A stretch of DNA of 64,000 nt from assembly GCA_018697195.1 (NCBI GenBank), contig CM031870.1:230549-294548 (forward strand), written 5' to 3'. Each line of letters begins with the position of its first letter. The stretch's first letter is position 1. Origin of the DNA: Certhia americana. Taxonomy: Eukaryota > Chordata > Aves > Passeriformes > Certhiidae. Below, in pieces: positions 23,801-35,800 of the stretch. A program made the position numbers and the translations under genes. Under the pieces are notes generated by a model, which saw only the letters and a list, made by a program, of their open reading frames with translations, did not search any database and was not told where the DNA came from.

Positions 23801-26800
23801 CAGATGATGCCCCTTGCCAGGGAGCTGAGCTTATCTCCAGCTGAACAGGGCTGGGGCAGATAAGGGGTTGGGGTGGCCCTCAGAGCCCTGTGAGCCACGG
23901 ACAGCATGGTCCTGGGGCTGAGGGAGGATCTCCTGTGATAACCCCAGAGCCAGCACCGGCTCCAGCTGCTCCTGCTGATAAATCTGGGGTGAAAAGGGTG
24001 ACAGTGCCAGTTCTGGGGCTCTGGGCACCCTGCCATCCGTGCCTGTGGCAAGGGGAGCACAGAGAAAGAGCCCAACAGCCCCAGCAGGGCGCTCACCAAA
24101 CCGAAAGAGGGATTTGGGTGCCCAGCAAAACCCACCAGTCACTCCGAGGGGATTTTTATCCCCACATTCCAGCAGGATCCAGGGTCCCTCACATCCCCGT
24201 GGTTCAGCTCCCCAGTGCCAGTGCAGCCCAGCTGCCAGACAAGAGCAGGAAACTCTTCCAGGCAAAGCCGACTACTTAGAACTAATTAGGGCTTGTCTTA
24301 ATTAAATCCTGCTAACCGTGAACAACCCCAAGGCCAGAATTAACTGATTTACCTGGGATGGCCTCTGGCTGCTCGTGAGGGGCTGCTGGACTGGGAGGAA
24401 GGAGCTGGACACAGTGAGGCAGGAGCTGCCACGGATTGGGAAGAGCCACTGGAGGCTTTCCCTAGGGCACAGCATCAATCCCCAGGGAATTCCAGCTCAG
24501 CCACATTCCCAAGGGTGGGAGCTCAGCCTGCCAAGGTCGGAGCAGAGGGATTAGCCTTCCCACCACCTTTTGTGCTGCTCGTGTCTCTAAGGGGATTAGT
24601 CCCTGTAATTCCATGCGAGGGTTTAATCACAGAACACCCTGGGGAGCAGCAGGGCTCGGGGGGCAGTGATCCCACTGGATGGAGAGGCCCAGGAATACAT
24701 TTGGACACCCCCTCACTGCTGCTCCTGGCCCCAACTCCTTCCTCAAGCATCCCTGGGACTGCTCTGTGCCAGGCTGGAGAACCTCCCAAGGGAAAGACCC
24801 ACAGCCAGGCACTCCAAATTGTGCAACCTTGAGAAGGGAAGGCTCCAGGGACAGCTCAGAGCACTTCCAGGGCCAAAAGGGGCTCCAGGAGAGCTGGAGA
24901 GGGACTTGGATAGAGGGACAGGACACAGGGAATGGCTTCATATTAACAGAGGACAGGGTTAGATGGGATATTGGACAGGAATTGTTCCCTGAGAGGTGGG
25001 CAGGCCCTGGCACAGGGTGCCCAGAGAAGCTGTGGCTGCCCCTGGATCCCTGGAAGTGTCCAAGAGCAGGCTGGAACACCCTGGGACAGTGGAAGGTGTC
25101 CCTGCCCATGGCAGGGATAGGTGGATTAACTGACCTGCCCCTTGCAACCCAAACCATTCCAGAATTCTCTGCCCACTGAGCAGCCTCTCATACTTTCACA
25201 GCACTGGCACCTGCAGGGAATTGTCTTTCTCCCCTTCCCAGTGCTCATAAAACTACTAAAGTTTGGGTTTCACAGGCTTACCACTAACAAACATCCCACA
25301 CCAGTTTATTGTACCTGGAAACAAACTCCTGCAAAGCTTTACTGGGAAAAGAGAGACACTGAGCCAGCAAAATCCAGCTCCATGTCTGGATGTGGTCTGA
25401 ACATGCACAACAATGGAACCAAAACATTCAGGAGTCCAGGCAAAACGTAATGAAATTAAATTACAATATGGATCTGGCCAGAAAGAATTACGTCGACAGC
25501 TAGAGGTTCAATTCCTTATTTATGGAGGCCTGTGGATCTGGAGAAAGCCTCTCCTGATTACAAGTTTAGTTTTTGCTCTCTCATATCCCAGCCTGGAATC
25601 TCCCACCAGCAGTGCCTGTAAAATCTCCATATCCAGAGGCAGAAGAGAGGACTGAGAGACAAAACCAGCTCAGAACAGACCTTCACTTACACCCTGAGCT
25701 TTCTTATAGTGCTGGACACACCATTCCTCCTCTCAGCCTCGCTCCCCCAGACTGGAGAGCGGGAATGAACAGCACAGAAGTGATGCCACGTTGTGAGCAC
25801 TCAAGGAATGGTGTTTTATGGGTTAAAAAAGCTCTTTAGAACCTCTTCTGCAAGTCAGGTTTCTCTGGAAGCCTTGGCCCCCTCCAGCTGGGAATTCACA
25901 CTGGCTCCACACATTCCCATTCCCCAGGAGCAATCCCAGGACTCCAGCCCCAGGTGGGAGCAGCCCCAAGGGCTGGGCAGGAGGAGCTGGGATTCCCCCA
26001 CAGCCACAGCACCACCAGCAGGTCCAGATCCAAGCCCTGGGGCTGATTTATCAGACAGCAGCACGGGGACAGCCCTGGATAAAGAGCTGGGAACACACAG
26101 CACATCCCCTTCTCCACAACTCGCTTGGGTCTTGGGAACAAACAGAGAATCCAAAAAAACCCCAACCAAACCCAATATTGTTTTAAGGTTTCCTCTGCCA
26201 TGTCAAGCCCACGACCCAAGCAGGCTGGAGCAGCTCCAGGGGATGGAGCAGAGGCACAGCAGAGGCTCTGTGCAGCTGCCAGGGCACACGCAGAAGGCCC
26301 TGCCGCTGCCAGAAGATTTTTAATTTATTCTAAACCATTTAATAGTTCTGCTATTGAACAGAACCATCGACAGCTGGCTAGGAGCCCACTAGTGAGCGGG
26401 GCTGGGTTTGAAGGAAAGCTGCTGGAACCCATCCCTGAGAGCCGAGGGGGCTGGGAAGAGCTGAACTTCCAGCAGCTCCCACTTATATATCAGCTCCTCC
26501 AGTCATTCCGAGGGAAAGTTTTTGATTACTCGAGGATGCAGAAGGGATCAGCGTCGGCTGGACCACCCGCAGCATCCCCGGGTGCCGGCAGCATCAGCGC
26601 CCTGGGGTGGGAGCAGCACCGGGGGGTGCCGGGGTGACCCCGCTGTCCCCTCGCAGGACCGGGCATCCCTCGGGAGCACAAAGGCTCTGGGCAGGGCACG
26701 GCTCCGGACGATGCTAATCTGCCTCTGGCCTCCCAGGCGCTTTGTGTTTCACTAAAAATACCGCGGCGGAGGAAGTCCGTGCCGCGGGGTGGATGCTCTC

Positions 26801-29800
26801 CTCCCCGGGAGGGGCTTCCTGCGCTGCCCCGGCACAAAAATAACCCCCAGCCCTCTGCTGCACTGCACTGGGACCGCCTGGCCTGTCCCCAGCCCCAGCT
26901 CCTTACAAAAGGAAGCTCTTGGTACCCAAAGCCCATCCCCGCAGCACGGGGAGGATGCGGGAGCCGAGGCTCACCCTCGCTCTCCCCGGGGAAATGTCTG
27001 GTCCGGGGTGGGGAGCGTTTCCAGCAGGATTTGGCTCAGATTCCTGCCAGCACCTCCTCCCAGTGTTGTGGTGGTGATGCCCAGCACACGCTGCTCATCC
27101 CAAACTCAGCTCCAGGAATCCCAGCCCCAAAATCCCACCGAAACCCAGCGACGGAGCAGAACGGGGTCAATGCACACGGGGCTGGGGCTGCCCCACTCCC
27201 AGCGTGGGGACCCGCAGGGCTTTGGGATGTGGAGCCCCCCCCCAGCAGCACAAGCACCCCAAACCATCCTGGAATCCTGGAATGGGAAGGAACCTCCAAG
27301 TTCATCCCACTCGGACACCTTCCACTATCCCAGGTGGCTCCCAGCCGGGTCCTGGGCACTCCCAGGGATGGGGAATTTGCATCTCCACGTGCCCCAGCCT
27401 CCATTCCCGAGGTGCCGAGCTGGAGGAGCTCCAGAGCCCACCCCCAGCCCGGTGACACGCGATGCCAGAGCCCGGCGACATCAATAATGCAGCGGGGTCA
27501 GCAGCAGCTGTCCCCACAGCTCCGCCCGACTGCTGCCAAGTCGCTAATCCCAAAACCCTGTGCCACTCCTGGCTGAGCTCCCGCAGAATGCAGACCCCTC
27601 ATGGCCACAGGAGTGCCCTTGGCAAGGTTTTGGGGGGCTGGCAGAGGCTCTCCAGGCACCTTTTCCTTCCTCATCCATCCCAGGCAGGAACAGCTCCTGT
27701 GCCTGGGGCAGCTCCTCGCTGCAGGGGAACAGCTGGATTTGCAAAGCGGGATTTTTTGGGGGTTTTTTTTTCAAGTAGAAATAGGCAGAACTCCCAGGAT
27801 GGCACATCCCTGCTGCCTCCACGGGCACAAACACGGCTCTGCCCTCTCAAGAGCCACGGCATCCCCAAAAGCAGCTGCTGTGGGAAGGGCAGAGAATGCA
27901 CCAGGACACAGCCACAGCTCCTCGGGCTCTGTGCCCGAGGGTTTCCCCCCCAAAAACCTCTCCCTGCACAGCAGGAACCTCACCCAGGCTGTGCCAGGGC
28001 TGAGCTTTGCCATCTTTCCCATCGCCCTCTCCCACAGAGCTGAGCCTGCTGCGGGGAGTGGAAGATGCTGCGGGGAAGTGCTTTAATTCAAACCAGACAC
28101 TTATTTATTTTTTTTTAAATTGCATAATTGCTGCAGACATTTCTGCTCATGTTTGGTTTTATTACATCTTTGTGGTTATTCTACAAGCCTTAAATTTTGG
28201 GCCTCAACTGAGTTGGCAAAATGCTCCAAAAACATCTGTCCTGAGTTACCTCCCCCTTGCAAGCTCTGTGGCAGAAGACATCACAACACAAGGGGTTTAT
28301 TTGCAGCAGAGAAAAGCTCTTATCACTCCTGACCCAAAAAGAAAGGTAAATATTTACTGCCTCGAGGTCAGCACTGACCCTACACCTGGCCCCAACAGGC
28401 ACCCAGCCCTTGTCCTTCAGAGAGCAGCTCACACACAGGAGGGCTCAGGAGCTGCCACCACCCTCGTGTCACACCCCAGGGACACTGTCCTGCTGCCTCC
28501 AGTTCCTGCCAGCACCAATCTTCAGGTGACACATCCCTCCCCAGCACAGGGCAATCAACAACCAGCCACTAATTGCTCCCCCCCAATTAAAATTCCCAGA
28601 CTCAACAGGCTGGACCCCAGCAGCTCCCAAGATGTGGGTTTGGCCTCCAAAGGATAAACTTTGGAGAAGTTTATCCTTCCCAAAGGTCCTAAAGGTCCCT
28701 TTGCACACCCATCCCCTGCAGAGCAGAGCATGAAGGAAGGGAATTGCATCACCCCCAATGCCTCTCTGGCTTTGCTGTTGGTCTTGTTTCTCCTACAAAC
28801 ACACCTGGAGAAGGCAGCGAGTCCCAAGGACAGCCCTCATGGCCATAACGGGGACCCAGTGCCAGCACTGTGCCCAGCAGGAAAGGGACAGCATAGCCAC
28901 AGCCCCTGCAAAGCCACTGCCAGCCCTGGCCAGGACACCTGCCCACCGTGGACACCTCTGGAATGATCCAGGTGAGATCCTGGCAGCACCTGACTTTCAC
29001 ACACCACCAGCCCAGGCTTTTTAATTAGAGCCACTCTTGGCCCAGAGGCACCTTTGCCATTAAAGCAGCTCACACCCAGCACCTAGAGACCCCAAATCCC
29101 ACTTCTGGACCTGCCAGGGGTGCTGGAGCCCAGCAGGGCAGAGCCAGAGCCCTGGGAATGCAGGAAACAGCCTGGTGGCCACCCAGAACCTGCTGGGGAC
29201 AGGGATGGAGCACACGTGTCCTGCCAGGGGACAGAGTGGGACAGGCAACGAGGGGCAAACCCCCCCAGCCCAGCAGACACAGGAATGGGCACAATTCTGT
29301 GGGACAGGGCAAAGGAGCCCACACAGGGCACGAGTCCCCACAGAGCTGTGACACAGCCACAGCTGCTGGCTGCCAGCCCTGCCGAGCTGCTCCCCGGGCA
29401 GGATTTTAAATAGGTGCTGAATTATTCATGGCAGCACCGAGGTTCCTGCAGCACGAGGTGCTGGGCACCTCATCCCTGCTGTGCTGCACCGTGACCTCCC
29501 CACTTATGACAGCTCTGGGTGGGTCACACATTTTGGGAAATAAATCTTGGGGGGTGGCAGGGCTGTGCCCACCCTCCCTGCTCCATCCCAAGCCCCAGAT
29601 TTCCCTCTTTGCTTTGTTCCTGTTGCTCTTCAGGCTGCCCCGAACAACCCTGGCCTCAAATCCAGGAAAACTCCAGCTTTTATATAAACAAACGCTGCTC
29701 ACAAAAATGCAGCTCCCTGGGAGCAGCCTGGAGCATCAGCCCCAGCTCCCACAGGGGCAGGTTGGGGCCACAGGTCTGCAGTGGGGGGAAGGAGCTGCCT

Positions 29801-32800
29801 TCTCTCCTTCACTGAACGCCTCCAGGAAAGCTCAGAAAAGCTAAACCTGGCTGGGGACAAATCTCTGAGTGTGTTCCCAGCTGTCCCAGCCCCATTGCAG
29901 CAGCAGAAATCTCAAAAAAAACCCAAAAACTAAAACAAAAAAAAACCAACCACACTTGAGGCTGCTTATTCCAGTGACCTGCTGGATTAGGGTCAGGCTC
30001 CAGCTGTCCCATGGGGGGACACAGTGCTGGGGGTTGAACAGAGCAGAAATCAGGGTCCAGCACCTCTTATCCACCACACCCTGGCCTCCTGCTGCTTTGG
30101 GAGCCAGCAAGAGGCACACACCAACCAGACCAAGAGCCTGGAGCAGGTTTGACCACTTTGCAAAGCACAGTAGCAGGATGCAGGTCCTGCTGCTCCAGCC
30201 ACCCTTGGCCTCACCTCAGAGTCACACACAGCTCTGGCACAGAGAAGTGACCTTGTCCAGGACACCTGGCAGTGCCCAGCTCTCCCAAGAGCTGTCGAGG
30301 CAGGAGCAAACCACCCCAATGTGCTCAGCACCCCCATCAGGGGGGAAAATCACCCCTGGAGCCAGCTCCTCTTATCCAACCCAAACATCAGCCCTGCCTC
30401 CAGCACAGGGAGATGCCCAGGAACAGCCCCTCTGAGGGGAACGTGGGCTCTCTCTCCCACTCCCACCCCAGCCCTGCTCTGCTGTCCCTGTCCCACCCTC
30501 TCCTTGGAGGAGCCAGAAGCCAAAGGCAGGAAAGGACCGGGCTGTTCCCCGGCCTGACTTCCCGTCAGCTCCTGGATCCTGCCCAGCACACAGAGCAGAG
30601 CAGGGGAGGAAATGCTCCTGTGTGTGTGCAAATCCACCCTTCTCCTTGGGAATGGTTCCTCTCCCACCGCCTGTCCCAGCAGGGCTCCAACCCCTGGGGG
30701 AAACACGGCCACCATCACCCTCACACAGCCCTGCCAACAGCTTCAAATCAGACAGCCAATAAAGGAAAATGAAATACTCCAAACCTGCCCTAGGGAAGGA
30801 GGATCCTTCTCTGCAACATTCCAAATGGCTCCAGAGGGCAGGACCAGAGGTGGGAGCCCCTCTCCTGCCTCACACCAGCATCATCACCCCTTATCTGCAC
30901 AGGGGGATTTCTGCATGAGGGGCTCCTGAGGATACAACACTTTCCAGGCTTTCCCATGGATGTCCTTCTGGCAGCCCAAGGGCCACTTCTGGGCCAGCAC
31001 TCAGCCACCACCCCCATTCTGAGGGGACAGAGCCCAACCTGGCAGCCCCTGCAGGGCCCCCAGAGAGGAGGAGGAGGAGGAAGAGGAGGAAGAGGAGGAG
31101 GGGATGCTCACTGCAGCTCCGTGCTAAAGATGTTGTTGAGCAGCACAGGAGAGGGGGAACACGAACAACAGGGGACAGATGGAGCAGGGCCAGAGTGCCC
31201 AGAGCTCGGGCACACACTGCCCACACAGCTCCTGCCACATTCCCACCTGGAGCAGGGACAGCCCGGAGCCAGCCCTGCTATCAGCCCTGCACAAGCCTGC
31301 GCCGTCTCCGCCAGCCCTGGCAGCCATGGAAACTGGACGTTTTCCACCCTGAATTCCTCCCCTTTTGGAAAGGAGTTTACCAATAAAAGGCACTTAGTGC
31401 CGAAGCACAGTCCAGACACAGGCTGCTTAAAAAGAGCCAATTTCCTTCTTATTTCTGCAAAAAAAGCTGCAAATGCATTCGCCCCAGATGTTCCCTCCCC
31501 CCCTGCAAATAATGGAGGGAGAGAAGCTCATTCATGAGCTCCAGCTTGGCCACAGCACTGCTCTGGCCAGGCTGGGACACCAGCCTTGGCTGAGGCACCG
31601 TGGGGTCACTCATCCCCAGGACTGACAGCCCCCCAGAGCCCCCCAAGCAGCTCAGGAGACCCTCGGGGATACCAAGGGCTGTCATACACAGCCCCCAACA
31701 GCCAGTGCTGCTTGGAATGAGAAATTCCAGAGGGCAGCTCGGGATACCTGGGGTCCCCAAGCTGACAGCCACACGCAGAAGGCTTTTCTCTGACAGGACA
31801 AGCCATGCTCAAGGAGGAAGAAGATCCCAGGGGGGGTCCCACCCGCTCCCCACAACCCCCCCTGTGCCCTCACCTTCCTGCTGCCGTGCGAGGAGAAGCT
31901 GTGGGAATGCCTCTGCAGGCCACCCCCGCTCAGATCCAGCTGTGGCTTCCAGACCTCGCCGTTGTCACTGGCCAGGCCTTTGGTGGGTGGCAGGGTCGAG
32001 CTGAGCAGGACCCCGTTGTGCACCATGTCCTCGGTGCAGGTGAGCCGCAGGCTGCACAGGTACTCGTCCGTCTCCTTGTCCACCACCAGCAAACGCGTCT
32101 CCGTCTCCACGGCCTTGATGCGCTGCACCACCTGGGGAGGACAGGGACAGCTCAGCAGGAGCTCAGGGGACACTTGGGTGGCAGGAGCTGCACCCCCAAG
32201 AAGCCATCAGCTGCCTCACGGTGCTGCTGCTCTGCTCTGGGTAAAGGGTGATGGGGCAGAGAGGGCAAGAAGAGATCTCAGGGGATGCTCTTCCAGCCAC
32301 ACAGCTGCTCTGCCCAGCTACCTGGGATCACCCTGCCCAGACTCCCTGGGATCACCTCCTGCCCAGACTCCCTGGGATCACCTCCTGCTCAGTCAAGAGC
32401 TTGCAGAGGCTGTCACTGCCCCTTGAGCATCAGCAGCTCTCTGCCTGGCACTGTGCTGAGGAGGCACAGCGTCTCCAGCCTGTCCCACCAAGCAAACACC
32501 TTCATTTCCTCAAGCCAGGGCAGGGCAGGAGCCAGGAGGCACAGGAAGGCTCCAAGCAGCAATGTGGGCAGTCAGGTGCTGGACTGTCCCCCCACCACAT
32601 CGTTGTGCTATGGGTAGATTTAAGAAGGAAACAGCTCAATCCATCTCCAGCCAGTGCTGGGCACCAGCAGGGATAAGGGGAGCCAGTGCTGGGAGCAGGA
32701 GATGAGCCCATCCCTGACAGGATCCAGCTCCAGGCAGGGCTGAATGGGGACATTGTCCTGCTGTGCCCAGCTCCTTTGCAAAGATCAGGGGCTGGCAGAG

Positions 32801-35800
32801 GATCACTGACAGTGGGGAGAGCCAGGAGGAGCTGATCCCACAGCCAGGCAGCGGGGGGGGAATCCCACCAGAGTGGGCTGGGATGGAAACAGGAAAAATC
32901 CAGAAACATCCCCAGGGAAAAGCCAGAACCTCCACAGGGAAAAGCCAGAACCTCCACAGGGAAAAGCCAGAACCTCCACAGGGAAAAGCCAGAACCTCCA
33001 CAGGGAAACCACCTCCAGACTCGCTGCTGAAGGCACCTCCTCCCTGCACAAGCCTTCATCCCGAGGAGGAGGAGGGGTGGCATTGCTGGCAGTGCTGTTC
33101 AGCTGCCATCCTCAGCCATGGGGTGGCCCTGAGCACCCCAGACGTGCTGGGAACCCCCCAAAAGCAGCCCGGGGCTCCTTGCAGGGCTCCTGCTCTGATC
33201 TAGGTCACAGCGGCCAGACACGCCAAGGTTAGAGCGACAAACGAGCCCTAATACGCAATTAACCAGCGTTTATTTACTCCCTGCAAGCTCCACTCAAGGT
33301 CAACAGAGCTGCTATCTGCAAACAAGGGAAAAAAAAAAAACTCAGACTGCAAGTAATTTACAGGCTGCAGACAAGGCTGAACTAACTCATCCACTGCAGC
33401 CATCCCAGGCTCCCACCCGTACCCGGCCTGGAGGGTGCTGATCCATCAGGCCCACAAAATCCATCTGTTCCCGTTCAGATCCGTTTACATCTGACAGCAG
33501 ACAGTGCTGCTGACACCAGCAGTGCCTGCACAGGGACACTTCTCCCAGAGGGGACCTGGCAGCAGCAGCCAACGCATGGCAGCAAAGATGCAGACGGGGA
33601 ACGTGCTGGCCCTGCAGTGACATCCCCCAGACCCCACAGTTCAGGTGGGGCAGCACAGGGAGCCACGGGGGTCCCACAGACTGCAGAGAAACTCAGAGGG
33701 TGCACAGAAGGGTCCAAAGCTGATGGAGAGCAGCTCTGGGCTCACCCCACAGCTGAGCCCCCCAAGAACCACTGCAGCGATGGAGCAAAGGTCCCACGAG
33801 TGCTGAGGGTGAGTCAGGAAGGGATGGAGAGCAGCACAGAGCAGCCCCTTGCCCCCTCCCCATGAGCAGGAGGAACAAAAGGAGCTGTGAGGAGCCCCTC
33901 CAAGGCAGCAGCTCTCCCTGGGGACAGCGCAGAGAGCTGGGAGGCAAAGCAGCAGCCCCCGGCGAGATCCCTGCCCAGCACCGTACCCGCTTCCGAGCCA
34001 TGCTCACAGCCTCGAGTCCTGCAGGCTTCTGAGACAATGCAGCCTGCCCTGAGCATCTGGGACCGTCTCAGCACCCGACCCAGCCCCACGATTTCCGCAG
34101 CTCCACCCAAGCAGACTTTCACCCCTGGTGACAGCAGCGCCAGCCCGGCAGAGCCAGCCCAGGCCCTTCCACCCTTGCCAAGCAGCAGCGCCCAGGAAGG
34201 ACTCACGGTGCCACCGACAGCAGCTCCCACAGAGGTGCCCGTGCCAGGCTCCATCCTGCCAGGCTCCGTGGGGAACGGGAGGATTCCNNNNNNNNNNCGG
34301 GAGGATTCCCGTGCCCTGCTCCATCTTGCCAGGCTCCGTAGGGACTGGGAGGCTTCCCGTGCCCTGCTCCATCCTGCCAGGCTCCATTTGGACCAAGAGG
34401 ATTCCTGTGCCCTGCTCCATCCTGTCAGGCTCCAGGGGGAACAAGAGGATTTCCAGGAGCTCTGGCTCTGCCCGGTTCCAAGGAACCCAGGATGCAACTC
34501 TGGGACATGAAACGCCCCAAGAACACGTTCTGCCTTCGCTCCTTGGGCAAGGCCAGGAGGAAAAAAAAAACCAGAGAACAAAGACAAAAATGCTGCCAGC
34601 TTCAGCTGGAAACACAGTTACGCCCAAACAGCAAGGCCTTGTGTGCTGTGGGCTCCAAACCATGCCCATGGAGAAGGGTTACTTATTCAAGGCTGGGCAA
34701 GGAGCAGCACGAGGAAGGGCCACGGTGAGGTGGCTGCTCAAAGCCACCGTGTGACCCACCAGTGCTGGGTAGTTTTTGGGGGAAGGAAGAGGTTCTTGTG
34801 GTAGGGAGGCAGGAAAAAGTGTGATCCCAGAGCAGGCAGAACTGCTCCTGCTCTCCCACCACCTGCATTCATCCCAGAGCCATGGCAGCCACTCTGGATG
34901 GGACACCCTGTTCCAATCACTGCTCAGCAGCAGGGAGCGAGTGCCAGGGCTCCGTCCTGCCACCAGCAGCAAAAGAAAAAAATAAAATAAAATAAAAGGA
35001 AGAAAGAGAAATTTCCCCCCCTCCCATTTCACTTGACCTACTGGGAAGCCCCAGCACGTTTCAAAGACACAGCTGGCTCTGCTATCGCCCGTCCCCAGCA
35101 GCACAGCAGCAGCAGGGAGCTCTGGTGGCTTCCAAGGCACCACAGGAACACAGCCCTCCTTCCTGCCCAGCCACATCAAAGATGGGGATCCTCCTTCAAG
35201 GGGTTTGAAATCACACTCAGGACAAACATCAACTTTCACACGGCTGGCTCAGATCATCAAAAACAAGCTCAATTCCCCACAAAACCCCAACCAGGCTCTT
35301 AGAGAAGAGTCCACGGGGCTTCATTGGAGCAACCTGGAAGGCTCAGCTTCACCTTCTTCACCCCACACCTGGGGTGGACCCAGAGAACACACAGCCCCCC
35401 AAAACTCTGCTGGGTCGAGGCACAGCCCAGCTCTGCCCCCACGCAGCACTGGCAGCGGGGCTGAGCAGATGTTTTAAGTTACTAAAACACTAAATCCTGC
35501 AGAGCCCCACAAGCCACGAGGCAAATTGTGCCCCTGCCAGGCTCCCAGCGTCCAGCAGGACTTGAACTTCCCTGCTTTTTTTTTTTTTTTTTTCCTTTTT
35601 TCTCATTGCTTTTTTTTTTCCCCTTTTCCCGGTTGGTTTTTTTTTTTTTTTTAGACTAAATCGTTTGACAAACGTAAGTCCCAGTTTTACAAGCAGAAAA
35701 CGCCACAGCCTGAAAACAGCACCCCTGGACCTGCCCAGAGTGGTCAGGAAGAGTCACTACTCGCCTCGGAGCCCTATCTCTCTTTGGCCAGCCCAACTGC

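Larger units (their letters stand above)
13131..31873 (-). other. NHERF2: NHERF2 intron 2, 18.7 kb, no gene seen
   Basis: No exon, tRNA or other gene could be supported on either strand. It holds CR1 fragments (14158, 14428, 24885, 27265), the second copy of the 0.44-kb repeat, two copies of a 120-base repeat (16431 and 19585), a CTC run at 15257, a GAG run at 31062 and a gapped minisatellite at 23453. The remainder is GC-rich unique-looking sequence with many CAG/CCC-rich pseudo-reading frames that lack splice context or recognisable domains. Confidence 0.6.
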
